This document shows positions 1 through 7,426 of a DNA stretch of 64,000 bases, in pieces. Origin of the DNA: Ruminococcaceae bacterium AM07-15 (GTDB taxonomy: Bacteria > Bacillota > Clostridia > Oscillospirales > Butyricicoccaceae); NCBI GenBank assembly GCA_003477405.1, contig QUDE01000006.1, positions 1 to 64,000 on the forward strand, read 5' to 3'. Position numbers and translations under genes: made by a program. The notes beneath the pieces are model-generated. The model ran no database searches, was not told the DNA's origin, and saw only the letters and a list, made by a program, of their open reading frames with translations. Positions within the stretch are counted from its first letter, which is position 1. Every line of letters begins with the position of its first letter.

Positions 1-60
1 TATTATACGCTATTTCTCGTCAAAAATCAACCATTTGTTGTGACAGAGCCTTTCAGAATA

Positions 61-483
61 TTATAAGGCCTTTTCCCCTTGCACCAGCAAGGCGCCGTTG
101 ATCTGGGGCAAACTCTGTCCCCGGGACAAGCCATAAAGAATGAGCGCATCCCGGGTGATCCGTGGGTCCAGCTGGGCAAATCCCGCCTGGCGCAGCAATT
201 TCTGGATCTCCTCTACCCCGGCCGAAAGGCCGATGCACAGACACAAAAGCCGATCCCGGGATGGACTGCGCTTGCCGGCAAGCACCTGATGAAGATACAC
301 CTCGCTGACGCCGCTGCGCCGGGCCACCGCCGCTTTGGAAAGCTTCTGGCCCCGGCAGAGCTTGTCCAGCTCCCGTCCCACATTGGGATGGAGCATCTGC
401 TCCCGATTCCGGCTGAGATAGGAGCTGAAACTGCCCGGCTCCATCAGTTCTTCCAATAGCTCCCCCGTAGTTTTTCCTTTCAT
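61..483 (-). CDS. XRE-family helix-turn-helix regulator (copy 1)
   Basis: A 140-residue protein. Its middle (about residues 40-80) is a Cro/CI-type helix-turn-helix containing SKAAVARRSGVSEVYLHQVL, so it probably binds DNA. The C-terminal half has no domain I recognise. The ATG at 483 is preferred over an upstream GTG because AAAGGAG lies 7 nt before it. It is transcribed away from the kinase-like gene at 532 and is a clear paralogue of the protein at 2561-2986, sharing the blocks SEVYLHQV and DRLLCLCIGLSA. It is likely a local regulator of the neighbouring kinase/beta-helix genes; this is inferred from the repeated divergent arrangement. Confidence 0.85.
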   Translation of the reverse strand: MKGKTTGELLEELMEPGSFSSYLSRNREQMLHPNVGRELDKLCRGQKLSKAAVARRSGVSEVYLHQVLAGKRSPSRDRLLCLCIGLSAGVEEIQKLLRQAGFAQLDPRITRDALILYGLSRGQSLPQINGALLVQGEKAL

Positions 484-531
484 TTCCACACTCCTTTACT
501 TTTGAACAGAAATCGTCTAAACTAAAAATAG

Positions 532-1275
532 ATGCACAACCCCTCGAAAACAGAGGGATGCAGGGAGGGAATCATCATTTACACCTGGTTTTCACAAGCA
601 CTTCAGCAGGAATACGATCTGGTGCGGCGGATGAAGGAAAGCCCCCGGGGGCATGTGGATCTGATCCGCCACAAGAAAAGTGGACAGCTTTTTGTGCTGC
701 GGGATTTTTTCGGCAACTGCGAAGTGTATCGCAAACTGCTCCACTATACCTGCCCCCATCTGCCCACCGTCTACGAGGTGGCAGAAGGGAATGAAAAAAA
801 CCTGGTGCTGGAGGAATACATTCAAGGAGACACGCTGGGCTTTCTTCTGGAGGAATCCCTGTTTTCTCCGGAAGAGACCAAAAAGATCGTCGCCCAGGTG
901 TGCCAGGCCCTGTGGGCCCTCCACTCTCTGGGGGCTGTCCACCGGGATGTGAAGCCGGAAAACATCATCCTGCGGGGTGATACGGCGGTGCTCATCGATT
1001 TTGACGCCGCCCGGCTCCACAAGCCTCAGGCTGACAACGACACCCATATTCTGGGCACCACCGGTTTTGCCGCGCCGGAACAATACGGCCTGTCCCAGTC
1101 AGGACCTCTGGCCGATATCTATTCTGTGGGCATTCTCATCAATGTGATGCGCACCGGGGAGCATCCTTCCAAAAAGCTGGCGGAAGGTCATCTGGGCCGG
1201 GTGGTGGAAAAATGCACGCATGTAAATCCCCAGCGCCGGTACAAAAATGTTCTCCGGCTGGCGGATGCCCTATGA
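532..1275 (+). CDS. Protein kinase-like protein with degenerate ATP-binding residues
   Basis: A 247-residue protein with a eukaryotic-type Ser/Thr kinase fold. The catalytic loop HRDVKPENIIL (Asp139, Lys141, Asn144) and APEQYG activation-segment end are intact. Two key positions deviate: the usual beta-3 lysine appears to be Arg57 (FVLRDF), the DFG motif is DFD (157-159), and there is no clear glycine-rich loop. It may be a weak kinase or a pseudokinase. Its TGA stop overlaps the ATG of the next gene (ATGA at 1272-1275), so the two are translationally coupled and probably act together. No good ribosome binding site precedes the ATG at 532, so the start is uncertain. Confidence 0.8.
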   Translation: MHNPSKTEGCREGIIIYTWFSQALQQEYDLVRRMKESPRGHVDLIRHKKSGQLFVLRDFFGNCEVYRKLLHYTCPHLPTVYEVAEGNEKNLVLEEYIQGDTLGFLLEESLFSPEETKKIVAQVCQALWALHSLGAVHRDVKPENIILRGDTAVLIDFDAARLHKPQADNDTHILGTTGFAAPEQYGLSQSGPLADIYSVGILINVMRTGEHPSKKLAEGHLGRVVEKCTHVNPQRRYKNVLRLADAL

Positions 1276-2549
1276 GTTCCCGCTCTTCCAAAACCTGTCC
1301 CCACTGCGGCGCTCCCCTTCCCGACAAAGCTTCTTTCTGCCCCCATTGTGCCCAAAAAATTCTTTTGCCCCAGTCTCTGTCCATGCCGCCCCTGGGCCGC
1401 CGCAAACACTGGCGCCGCCGGGTGTTGGCTCTGGCCTCTCTCTTTGCCCTTTTCCTCTGCACCGGTCTTTCCGTGGCTCTGCCCCGGATTTTTTCCGCCC
1501 GGTCCCGTCCCCGCACCTATGAAGGCCAAGGGGAGGTGTCCTACTCCGGAGCAGACGGTGCTTTTCACCTGGCCCTGGGCACCATAGACACCCCGGATCA
1601 GCCCACGGCAGAACAGACCTTTTATACCATGCCCGGCTATGAAGGCACCGCCCAGGTCCCGCTCTTTGTCCATCACCCGGAAACCGGTGAAAACTCATCT
1701 GGCTTCTTTCTCCACAAACTGAAAAGTTTTTCGGTGGAGCTTCTTCAGGAGGAGGGAAATTCCCTCTCCAGTGAAGAGTCCTACAATGCTGCGGATATCG
1801 TCCCTGGCTCCGCCCTGGTGTGCAATGTGCGCTTCAAAGGGCAGGCCGGGCGGGGAAAACTGCTGTGGAACCTGGAAATGGACAGCGGCGACACCATCCG
1901 CATATCGCAGGATCTGGCAGTTGAAATACTTCCCACCCGTTCCTATCATTGGCAGGACTATCCCATGGAAACCATGGAACAGCTGCAATCGGTGGTGACC
2001 CAGGCACAAAAAGAAAGTGCTCCTGAGGAAGTCATCCAGCTGCATCTTCCCCCCGTTACCTATACCGGCACGCTGAAGCTCTCCCACCCGGCCTGCCTCT
2101 ATGGCTCCCAGGAAGGCGAAACCGTCTTTCAAGGCGGTATCCAGCTTTTGTGGGAAGAAGGACCGGACTGCTATCTCCGCGATCTGATCTTCCGCTCTTC
2201 CGGAAACGGCACCGGCCTTTCCTCCCGCGGGCATCTTCACCTGAACCGATGCACCTTCTCCGGTTTTGACACCGGCCTATTGGGGGAAGGGACAGGCACT
2301 TTGTACACTTCCGATTGCGTTTTTACTCAAAACCATGTGGCCATTCATCTTACCGGCTCGCCTCCCAAGCGGCGCATTCTGTCCTTTTATCAGACCCAGT
2401 TTCTGCAAAACAGCACCGGCCTTTTGCTGGAGCAGGAGCCCATGGAAGTGCCCCTCAACCTGAGCGGTTCGGTTTTCCGGGGGAATGGACAGGACATCGA
2501 AAATCCTGTCAATCAGTCCCTGGAATTGTCTAATGCCCGATTTTTCTAG
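1272..2549 (+). CDS. Zinc-ribbon, single-TM protein with right-handed beta-helix ectodomain (copy 1)
   Basis: A 425-residue protein starting at the ATG that overlaps the kinase stop. Order of parts: N-terminal zinc ribbon with two CPHC motifs (TCPHCGAPLPDKASFCPHC), a basic linker, one membrane segment (about residues 45-70, ALASLFALFLCTGLSVAL), then an extracytoplasmic part whose last 150 residues have repeated short beta-strands of the pectate-lyase-like beta-helix type (LHLNRCTFSGFDTG, LYTSDCVFTQNH). Zinc ribbons fused to a TM helix and ectodomain are common in Clostridia but of unknown role. The same architecture recurs at 3119-4366. It may be a kinase-linked surface sensor (inference). 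Confidence 0.75.
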   Translation: MSSRSSKTCPHCGAPLPDKASFCPHCAQKILLPQSLSMPPLGRRKHWRRRVLALASLFALFLCTGLSVALPRIFSARSRPRTYEGQGEVSYSGADGAFHLALGTIDTPDQPTAEQTFYTMPGYEGTAQVPLFVHHPETGENSSGFFLHKLKSFSVELLQEEGNSLSSEESYNAADIVPGSALVCNVRFKGQAGRGKLLWNLEMDSGDTIRISQDLAVEILPTRSYHWQDYPMETMEQLQSVVTQAQKESAPEEVIQLHLPPVTYTGTLKLSHPACLYGSQEGETVFQGGIQLLWEEGPDCYLRDLIFRSSGNGTGLSSRGHLHLNRCTFSGFDTGLLGEGTGTLYTSDCVFTQNHVAIHLTGSPPKRRILSFYQTQFLQNSTGLLLEQEPMEVPLNLSGSVFRGNGQDIENPVNQSLELSNARFF

Positions 2550-2560
2550 GGACAATCCCA

Positions 2561-2986
2561 TCAAAAAAGGGTTTTCTCGTTTTCTTCAAAAAGCTTGTCG
2601 TTGATCTCTGTGAGCACCTGGCCATGCATCAGGCCATAGAGCACAATGGCATCCCGTCTGATGCGGGGATAGAGCTGGGCATAGCCCACATATTGCAGCA
2701 ATTTCTGGGTTTCCTCCACCGTGGCGGAAAGGCCGATGCACAGGCACAAAAGCCGGTCCCGGGAAGGATTGCGCCTTCCGGCGAACACCTGGTGGAGATA
2801 GACTTCACTCATCCCCGCTCCCCGGGCCAGGGCCGCTTTGGAAATGTTCTTTTGCTCATAAATCTGCATCAGCAGCCCGGCGATGGGGGCGGTAGCAAAA
2901 TTTTCCTTGTTTTCCCGAAGGTAGGAATCGATATCTCCCGCTTCCATCAATTCCTGGCGCAGATCATTGGTGTCCTTTTTCTCCAT
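2561..2986 (-). CDS. XRE-family helix-turn-helix regulator (copy 2)
   Basis: A 141-residue paralogue of the protein at 61-483, with the same helix-turn-helix (SKAALARGAGMSEVYLHQVF) and the same C-terminal region. The start is backed by AAAGGGAGGG upstream. It is divergent from the second zinc-ribbon/beta-helix gene at 3119, repeating the first cassette, and its 3' end is only 11 nt from the 3' end of the first beta-helix gene, with which it converges. Probably a DNA-binding regulator of its own cassette; the ligand is unknown. Confidence 0.85.
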   Translation of the reverse strand: MEKKDTNDLRQELMEAGDIDSYLRENKENFATAPIAGLLMQIYEQKNISKAALARGAGMSEVYLHQVFAGRRNPSRDRLLCLCIGLSATVEETQKLLQYVGYAQLYPRIRRDAIVLYGLMHGQVLTEINDKLFEENEKTLF

Positions 2987-3003
2987 GTTGCACCCTCCCT
3001 TTA

Positions 3004-3032
3004 CTTTTTTCTTGAAAATCGGTATACTTTTT
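3004..3032 (+). promoter_or_regulatory. Possible promoter of second zinc-ribbon gene
   Basis: TTTACT-like and TTGAAA hexamers followed by TATACT lie in the divergent gap between the XRE gene (2986) and the gene at 3119. A similar TTTACT/TAAACT arrangement precedes the kinase gene near 498-526. Both lie next to the XRE genes and are candidate operator regions. Weak evidence, because hexamers in AT-rich gaps arise by chance. Confidence 0.35.
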
Positions 3033-3118
3033 CTATCCTTACTTTATAACAATGGCAAAAAAGATACAATATGCCCACTGCATAGTACCTGTTTCTTTGC
3101 CAGAAGGAGGTCATTCCC

Positions 3119-4366
3119 TTGGAAAAAACCTGTCCCCATTGCGGCGCATCCCTGCCGGAGGGCGCTTCCTTTTGCCCCCACTGTGCCAGCGACCTTTCTC
3201 CCCGCCGTCCCTCCCGCGTTCCCCGCTTCCGTCTGAAACGGGTTCTGCCGGTGATCGTGGCGGTTTTGTTGATTGGGGCCGGCTTCATTGGTTATTACAC
3301 CGCATCCCGGCCTGAGACCTATGAAGGGCAGGGAGAAGTGTTCTATTCCGCCAATGGAAAAAACTATCAGCTCACCCTGGGCTATCCCGACACCCGGAAC
3401 CAGCCGCTGCCCTCTGTGACCCAGCGGGCCGCTGCCGATGAACAATACCGCTTCCCCATGCGTTTTTACATCAATGACCAGGATACCGGCAGCGATGCCA
3501 ACGAAGAATTTATGGAACTGGTGGACAATGTATCCATGGAGGTCCATCCTCTCACCGACACCGATTCCCCCACTGTGTGCAGTGAACCGGTGCCCATGCC
3601 GGATTATTCCCCCGATGCCGCTTTGATTACCCTCATCGACTTTACTGTGGAAAGCGGCGATACCCAAATGGTGTGGAACATCAAAATGAAAAACGGGGAT
3701 CAGATCCGTCTGTCCCAGGATCTTATCATTCAGGAGATCCCCACCTATAACTATCGGTACCAGGACACCAAGATGGATACCATTTCCGATCTCCAGGCCC
3801 TGCTGGATCAGATCGCCCAAGAAACAGACATCTCCGATGTCGTCAACATCTATCTGCCTCCCGTCACCTACGAAGGGGAGCTGGTCATCGACTCCCGGCC
3901 CTTCAATTTCTATGGCTGCACCGAAGGACAAGGCCGCACCACATTCACCGACACTGTGCAGCTTGTGGGTGAGGACCGGAGTATTTCCTATTTTTATGAC
4001 ATCGACTTTGTAGGCGACGGCACCTCGGTAGGCCTTTCCGCTGGCGTGCGGGCCCGGGCCACCCGTTGCAACTTCTCCGGCTGGAAAACCGGTATGCTGG
4101 GCTATGGTTATGCCTGGGTCAACTTGATCGAAAGTCGGGTGGAAAACTGCGAAGTGGGCTTCCACTTCAACAGCACCGGCAATTCCGCCTCCCACTCCAT
4201 GTTCAACGACAATACTTTCCTCAACTGCGGCACCGCCGTGCTTCTGGAGAATGTGCCCACCGATCTGACTTTGAATTTTGACGGCAGTACTTTCTCCAGC
4301 AATGGAGTGGACATCGACAACCGCTGCCAGCATTCTGTCAACACATCCGAAGCCACTTTTGATTAA
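3119..4366 (+). CDS. Zinc-ribbon, single-TM protein with right-handed beta-helix ectodomain (copy 2)
   Basis: A 415-residue protein with a TTG start, supported by AGAAGGAGG 8 nt upstream. The N-terminus is a zinc ribbon (TCPHCGASLPEGASFCPHC), followed by one hydrophobic segment (about residues 38-60) and a long ectodomain with late beta-helix repeats (ATRCNFSGWKTGMLGYGY, HSMFNDNTFLNCGTAV). The TYEGQGEV block after the membrane segment and the whole order match the gene at 1272, so the two are paralogues. No kinase gene accompanies this copy. The function is unknown; surface display with a cytoplasmic zinc ribbon is inferred. Confidence 0.75.
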   Translation: MEKTCPHCGASLPEGASFCPHCASDLSPRRPSRVPRFRLKRVLPVIVAVLLIGAGFIGYYTASRPETYEGQGEVFYSANGKNYQLTLGYPDTRNQPLPSVTQRAAADEQYRFPMRFYINDQDTGSDANEEFMELVDNVSMEVHPLTDTDSPTVCSEPVPMPDYSPDAALITLIDFTVESGDTQMVWNIKMKNGDQIRLSQDLIIQEIPTYNYRYQDTKMDTISDLQALLDQIAQETDISDVVNIYLPPVTYEGELVIDSRPFNFYGCTEGQGRTTFTDTVQLVGEDRSISYFYDIDFVGDGTSVGLSAGVRARATRCNFSGWKTGMLGYGYAWVNLIESRVENCEVGFHFNSTGNSASHSMFNDNTFLNCGTAVLLENVPTDLTLNFDGSTFSSNGVDIDNRCQHSVNTSEATFD

Positions 4367-4380
4367 ATACTTCCCATTGA

Positions 4381-4423
4381 AAAGGCCTGTGCAGAGCAAA
4401 CTCGCTCTGCACAGGCCTTTTTT
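4381..4423. terminator. Bidirectional rho-independent terminator
   Basis: A 17-bp perfect stem (AAAGGCCTGTGCAGAGC and its complement) with a 6-nt loop and T-runs on both sides. It serves the beta-helix gene (plus) and the convergent WYL gene (minus). Confidence 0.9.
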
Positions 4424-5423
4424 ATTCATAGAGCGCCAAGGTCTTTTCCAGATGGTCTTTCAGCCGCTGACACACCCACTGTGGCTCCAGGATCTGGGCT
4501 TCTTCCCCAAAGCCCAGCACCCAGGAAAAAAACTGGGGACTGACGGCCACCGAAAGCCACACGGTGAAATGATCTTCCCCGTCCCGCCGTATGGGTACAT
4601 CCTTGCCGAACCGGTCCACCACCACCCCGGCCAGGTGATTGGCAAACCGAAGCCGCACCTGCGCTTCCTCCCCGCCATACATCCCGAACACCTGGCGGGA
4701 ATAAACCGCCATATCGAACTTCTGGAACTGCTCTGCACCGTCCCGCTTTTCTTGTTCCAGTCGGATACCCTCCATTTTGTCCACCCGGAAATGCTTGATC
4801 TTCTGCTCCGGCGTGTCATAGGCCACCAGGTAGTAATTTTCATCGTCCCAGGTGAGGGCCCAGGGGCTGACCTGGTACCGCTCCCCCTCCCGGCGGAACC
4901 GGCGGGCCACTGTATCCTCTCCTGCCTCTCCCACCGCCCACTGGAAATAGCGAAAACTGATCTGTTTGCCCTGGGCGATGGCCTGATGCAAGGCATCAAT
5001 GTTATAATAAATGCTTTCATTCATGGTTTTGATCCGGTTTGCCACATAGACCTGACGCTGGAGGGTCTGGGCCTGATATACGCTGGCCAGGCTTTCCACC
5101 TTGCCGATCAGCTCCCGGGATTTTTTGGCGGTGATAAATCGGGAGGACTGGACGGCATCCACCAGCAATTTCAGCTCGGCCGTCTCAAACAGGCGGGAGC
5201 CTACCCCATAGCTTCCCCGCCCCTGGGGGGAGATCACATCCAGGCCATAAACCTGCAGGGTTTCCAGATCGTCATAAAGGCTCTTCCGCTCAGAACTGAC
5301 GCCCCATTCTTCCAGCTTCTGGGCCAACTGGGCGATGGTGAGCCCGTGATCCTCATCGGTTTGCTCCAGCAGGATTTTCATCAGATAGAGCAGCTTGAGT
5401 TTTTGTCCGGAACGCTTGGCCAT
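4422..5423 (-). CDS. WYL-domain transcriptional regulator
   Basis: A 333-residue protein with an N-terminal winged helix-turn-helix (about residues 8-60) and a central WYL domain with the block NYYLVAYDTPEQKIKHFRVD, followed by the usual WYL C-terminal extension. Proteins of this YafY/PafC-like type are ligand- or nucleic-acid-responsive regulators. The start at 5423 is chosen because GGAGGAGG precedes MAKRSG; the open frame continues upstream through a palindromic repeat but without protein-like sequence. The target is unknown. Confidence 0.85.
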   Translation of the reverse strand: MAKRSGQKLKLLYLMKILLEQTDEDHGLTIAQLAQKLEEWGVSSERKSLYDDLETLQVYGLDVISPQGRGSYGVGSRLFETAELKLLVDAVQSSRFITAKKSRELIGKVESLASVYQAQTLQRQVYVANRIKTMNESIYYNIDALHQAIAQGKQISFRYFQWAVGEAGEDTVARRFRREGERYQVSPWALTWDDENYYLVAYDTPEQKIKHFRVDKMEGIRLEQEKRDGAEQFQKFDMAVYSRQVFGMYGGEEAQVRLRFANHLAGVVVDRFGKDVPIRRDGEDHFTVWLSVAVSPQFFSWVLGFGEEAQILEPQWVCQRLKDHLEKTLALYE

Positions 5424-5703
5424 ACTTCCTCCTCCTTCCACTGGATGCGGGGTGGTCTGTCCAGCCCTGCATAGCCCAGGGCCTTTTTGCCTCCCAAAAG
5501 GTCCGCCCCGTACCGGGGCGGCCATACTTTCGTGAACACAGCCTTCCCTGGCTTTCTTGCACAGCGCGGAAGCGCAGCATGGGTGCAGCGTCACGCTGCC
5601 CCGACCCAGGAAAGGAGGCAAAGCGGCGGTATTTCCGGGAAAAATCCCGGCGGATGATCTCCCCGATCTCCTGCACCGTTATGGTTCTCTGTTCTTTATC
5701 CAT
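5353..5703 (-). pseudogene. Coupled small ORF apparently disrupted by an intergenic repeat
   Basis: An ATG at 5703 overlaps the stop of the upstream gene (ATGGATAA), a typical coupled start. The first 26 or so residues (KEQRTITVQEIGEIIRRDF) look like real protein, but from about 5625 the frame enters a palindromic repeat and turns Arg/Gly-rich, and it then runs into the WYL gene. I read this as the 5' stub of a fourth operon gene whose remainder was replaced by repeat DNA. A genuine short protein is also possible. Confidence 0.35.
5503..5600. repeat. GC-rich palindromic intergenic repeat (copy A)
   Basis: Contains a hairpin CCGCCCCGTACCGGGGCGG (5503-5521) and, at 5581-5600, a 20-nt segment that is the exact reverse complement of 61901-61920 and is itself a GCAGCGTgACGCTGC palindrome. 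Looks like one member of a dispersed repeat family in this genome. Confidence 0.6.
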
Positions 5704-6685
5704 TTTCTCCATCCCCTTTCCTTTTCCAATAGAGTGCGGCACACCAAAGCCCTGCCGAAGGCAGAGAGGTCTCCCCATCCAGCAGAGCAAACAATTTTTC
5801 CCCCTGCTTTTGCATACAATCCACCATCCGGCGCTGGTGCTCCGGCAGCCGGTCCAAAGGGAGCCTTCCCAGATCGGTCCCTTCTTCATTCAAAAGGGGC
5901 AAAGTTTCTCCCTCCGCTGGCCGAGGCGGCCGCAGCAGCACCAGGTCCAGAAACAAGCCGCCAAAGCGCCGGGACCGCCTCGCCCCCAGACCGTCCATCT
6001 GCCGCTGGATCACCATGCGCATCAGCTCTTCTCCCACCCGACTGGTATGGGGTGGGACGGGATAGCGCCGCTCCACCGGGGTCTTTTTCTGTTTCTGTAC
6101 CAGCGCCCCCAGAGCCTGCCGTCTCTCCTGGGGCAAAAGGGCCAGCAGCTCTTCCAGCACTCTTCCCCCTTTGCCCTCCTCAAAGGCCCAGGCGGCCAGT
6201 TTTTCCATCAGACTCTGCCAACTTTCCCTTTGTTCTGCCAGCGGGCTTTGGCGGTAACTTTCCAGCAGCATCCTGGTCTCGTCCCTTCCGGCAGATACAC
6301 AGCCTTTCAGCAAAAGCAGGCAAAATTCTGCCGGTGCACAAGAGGCCATTACCTGCCGGGCCAGAGGCAGATCTTGCAGCAAGGCCCGGGCCACCGGCTC
6401 TTCCTCTTCTGGGAAAAGCCCTTCCGCCACATCCAGCGTCAGCTCCCGGGCGGCCCGCTCCTCTTTTAGCTGGGAGGAATAGGTGCGCAGCATCTGGCGC
6501 CACTGTTCTTGGGCCTGTGCTTCCCCCTCTGTCAACGCGATCCACCGGAGAATCTCCCCAGGAGACCAGGGAGCTTTCTGCAAAATTTCTTGCCACTCTC
6601 CAGGCGACGGCACCGGCCAGCGGCTTTCCTCCGCTCCCACCTGGATGGGCACCAATACCCGCTCTTCTTTCAACTCCTGGGCCAA
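5696..6685 (-). CDS. Hypothetical protein in HIRAN operon
   Basis: A 329-residue soluble protein, highly charged and rich in Glu, Leu and Gln, probably mostly helical. I recognise no family, catalytic motif, signal peptide or membrane segment. It starts at a TTG with AAAGGAGGTG 8 nt before it, and its first 16 nt overlap the end of the HIRAN gene, so the two are co-translated. The tail WKRKGDGENG overlaps the start of a small coupled ORF. The tight operon suggests a shared job with the HIRAN protein, possibly nucleic-acid related, but nothing in this sequence itself shows it. Confidence 0.6.
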   Translation of the reverse strand: MAQELKEERVLVPIQVGAEESRWPVPSPGEWQEILQKAPWSPGEILRWIALTEGEAQAQEQWRQMLRTYSSQLKEERAARELTLDVAEGLFPEEEEPVARALLQDLPLARQVMASCAPAEFCLLLLKGCVSAGRDETRMLLESYRQSPLAEQRESWQSLMEKLAAWAFEEGKGGRVLEELLALLPQERRQALGALVQKQKKTPVERRYPVPPHTSRVGEELMRMVIQRQMDGLGARRSRRFGGLFLDLVLLRPPRPAEGETLPLLNEEGTDLGRLPLDRLPEHQRRMVDCMQKQGEKLFALLDGETSLPSAGLWCAALYWKRKGDGENG

Positions 6686-7080
6686 CGGATCTCCACCTCC
6701 TTTTTGCCGTAATTTCCCAACCGCAGCCGCCCGGTGAGCAAAATACCTTCTTCCAGCAAAGCTGCCGGAATGGCATTGTATTCCCTGGGAAGATAGCCGA
6801 TCCTCTGTCCATTCTCCCGCAAAACGGCCACCGCTTTGGGATCAAAGGGATTGTCCGGCTCCCTTTTGAGGATCAGCTCCTCCCCCTCCCACAGCGCCAG
6901 ATGTTCCCCGCCTGGGATATAAGAAAAGCCCCGCAGCGCCAGAACATCCAGTAGCGGGCCTTCTTCCCGCTCCTGTTCCTGCTCCGGCCCTTCAGGGCTT
7001 TGCGTATTTCTTTTTCCGGCCCGCAGCCAAAGGAGCAGCGCCAGCAGGGCGATGACAGCCAGCAAGATTCCTTCCAGCAC
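6670..7080 (-). CDS. Membrane-anchored HIRAN-domain protein
   Basis: A 136-residue protein with a GTG start (AAAGGAG upstream). Residues 3-20 form one hydrophobic segment (LEGILLAVIALLALLLWL), then an acidic linker, then a HIRAN domain (about 50-125) with the typical blocks EPDNPFDPKAVAV and GYLPRE. HIRAN domains bind DNA 3' ends in HLTF and occur as stand-alone bacterial proteins; a membrane anchor in front is unusual. It lies between a 42-residue small protein and the 329-residue hypothetical protein in one minus-strand operon. Confidence 0.75.
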   Translation of the reverse strand: MLEGILLAVIALLALLLWLRAGKRNTQSPEGPEQEQEREEGPLLDVLALRGFSYIPGGEHLALWEGEELILKREPDNPFDPKAVAVLRENGQRIGYLPREYNAIPAALLEEGILLTGRLRLGNYGKKEVEIRWPRS

Positions 7081-7094
7081 GGGTACCTCTCCTT

Positions 7095-7223
7095 TCAGCA
7101 GGCCACGCCCATCTCCCGCAGATCCCAGCGGGCCTCCTTCATATTGTCCGCGGAAAAGAGAAACCGTCCGCTGAAATCATAGACTTCGATGTGACCGTTT
7201 TTATATTCCATGGTGTATTCCAT
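7095..7223 (-). CDS. Small 42-residue protein heading the HIRAN operon
   Basis: ATG at 7223 with AAAAAGGAGGG 8 nt upstream. The product begins MEYTMEYKNGHIEVYDFSG, has the block FLFSADNMKEARWDL and ends MGVAC. Its stop is 14 nt before the GTG of the HIRAN gene, inside a shared operon. Composition and ribosome binding site are those of a real gene. The family is unknown; it looks like a small beta-alpha domain. Confidence 0.6.
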   Translation of the reverse strand: MEYTMEYKNGHIEVYDFSGRFLFSADNMKEARWDLREMGVAC

Positions 7224-7387
7224 TGAGAAAGCCCTCCTTTTTCTGCAAAAAACAGTTTCTTTTACTGTTTTCAGTATAGCAGGCTTTCTGTCCCATAAAA
7301 CGGACAGCGGCTTTCTCTTGCTCTTATTTCACTCCCCAGTATACTCTCTTCTTATAGATTCCGCCAGCCCCTATTTGAGAAAGAAAA

Positions 7388-7412
7388 GGGCCTCCGCCAA
7401 AAGCAGAGGCCC
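7388..7412 (-). terminator. Terminator after the cysteine desulfidase-like gene
   Basis: Stem GGGCCTC/GAGGCCC followed by TTTTC on the minus strand, 15 nt past the stop at 7427. Confidence 0.75.
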
Positions 7413-7426
7413 AAAAGACCAATTTC

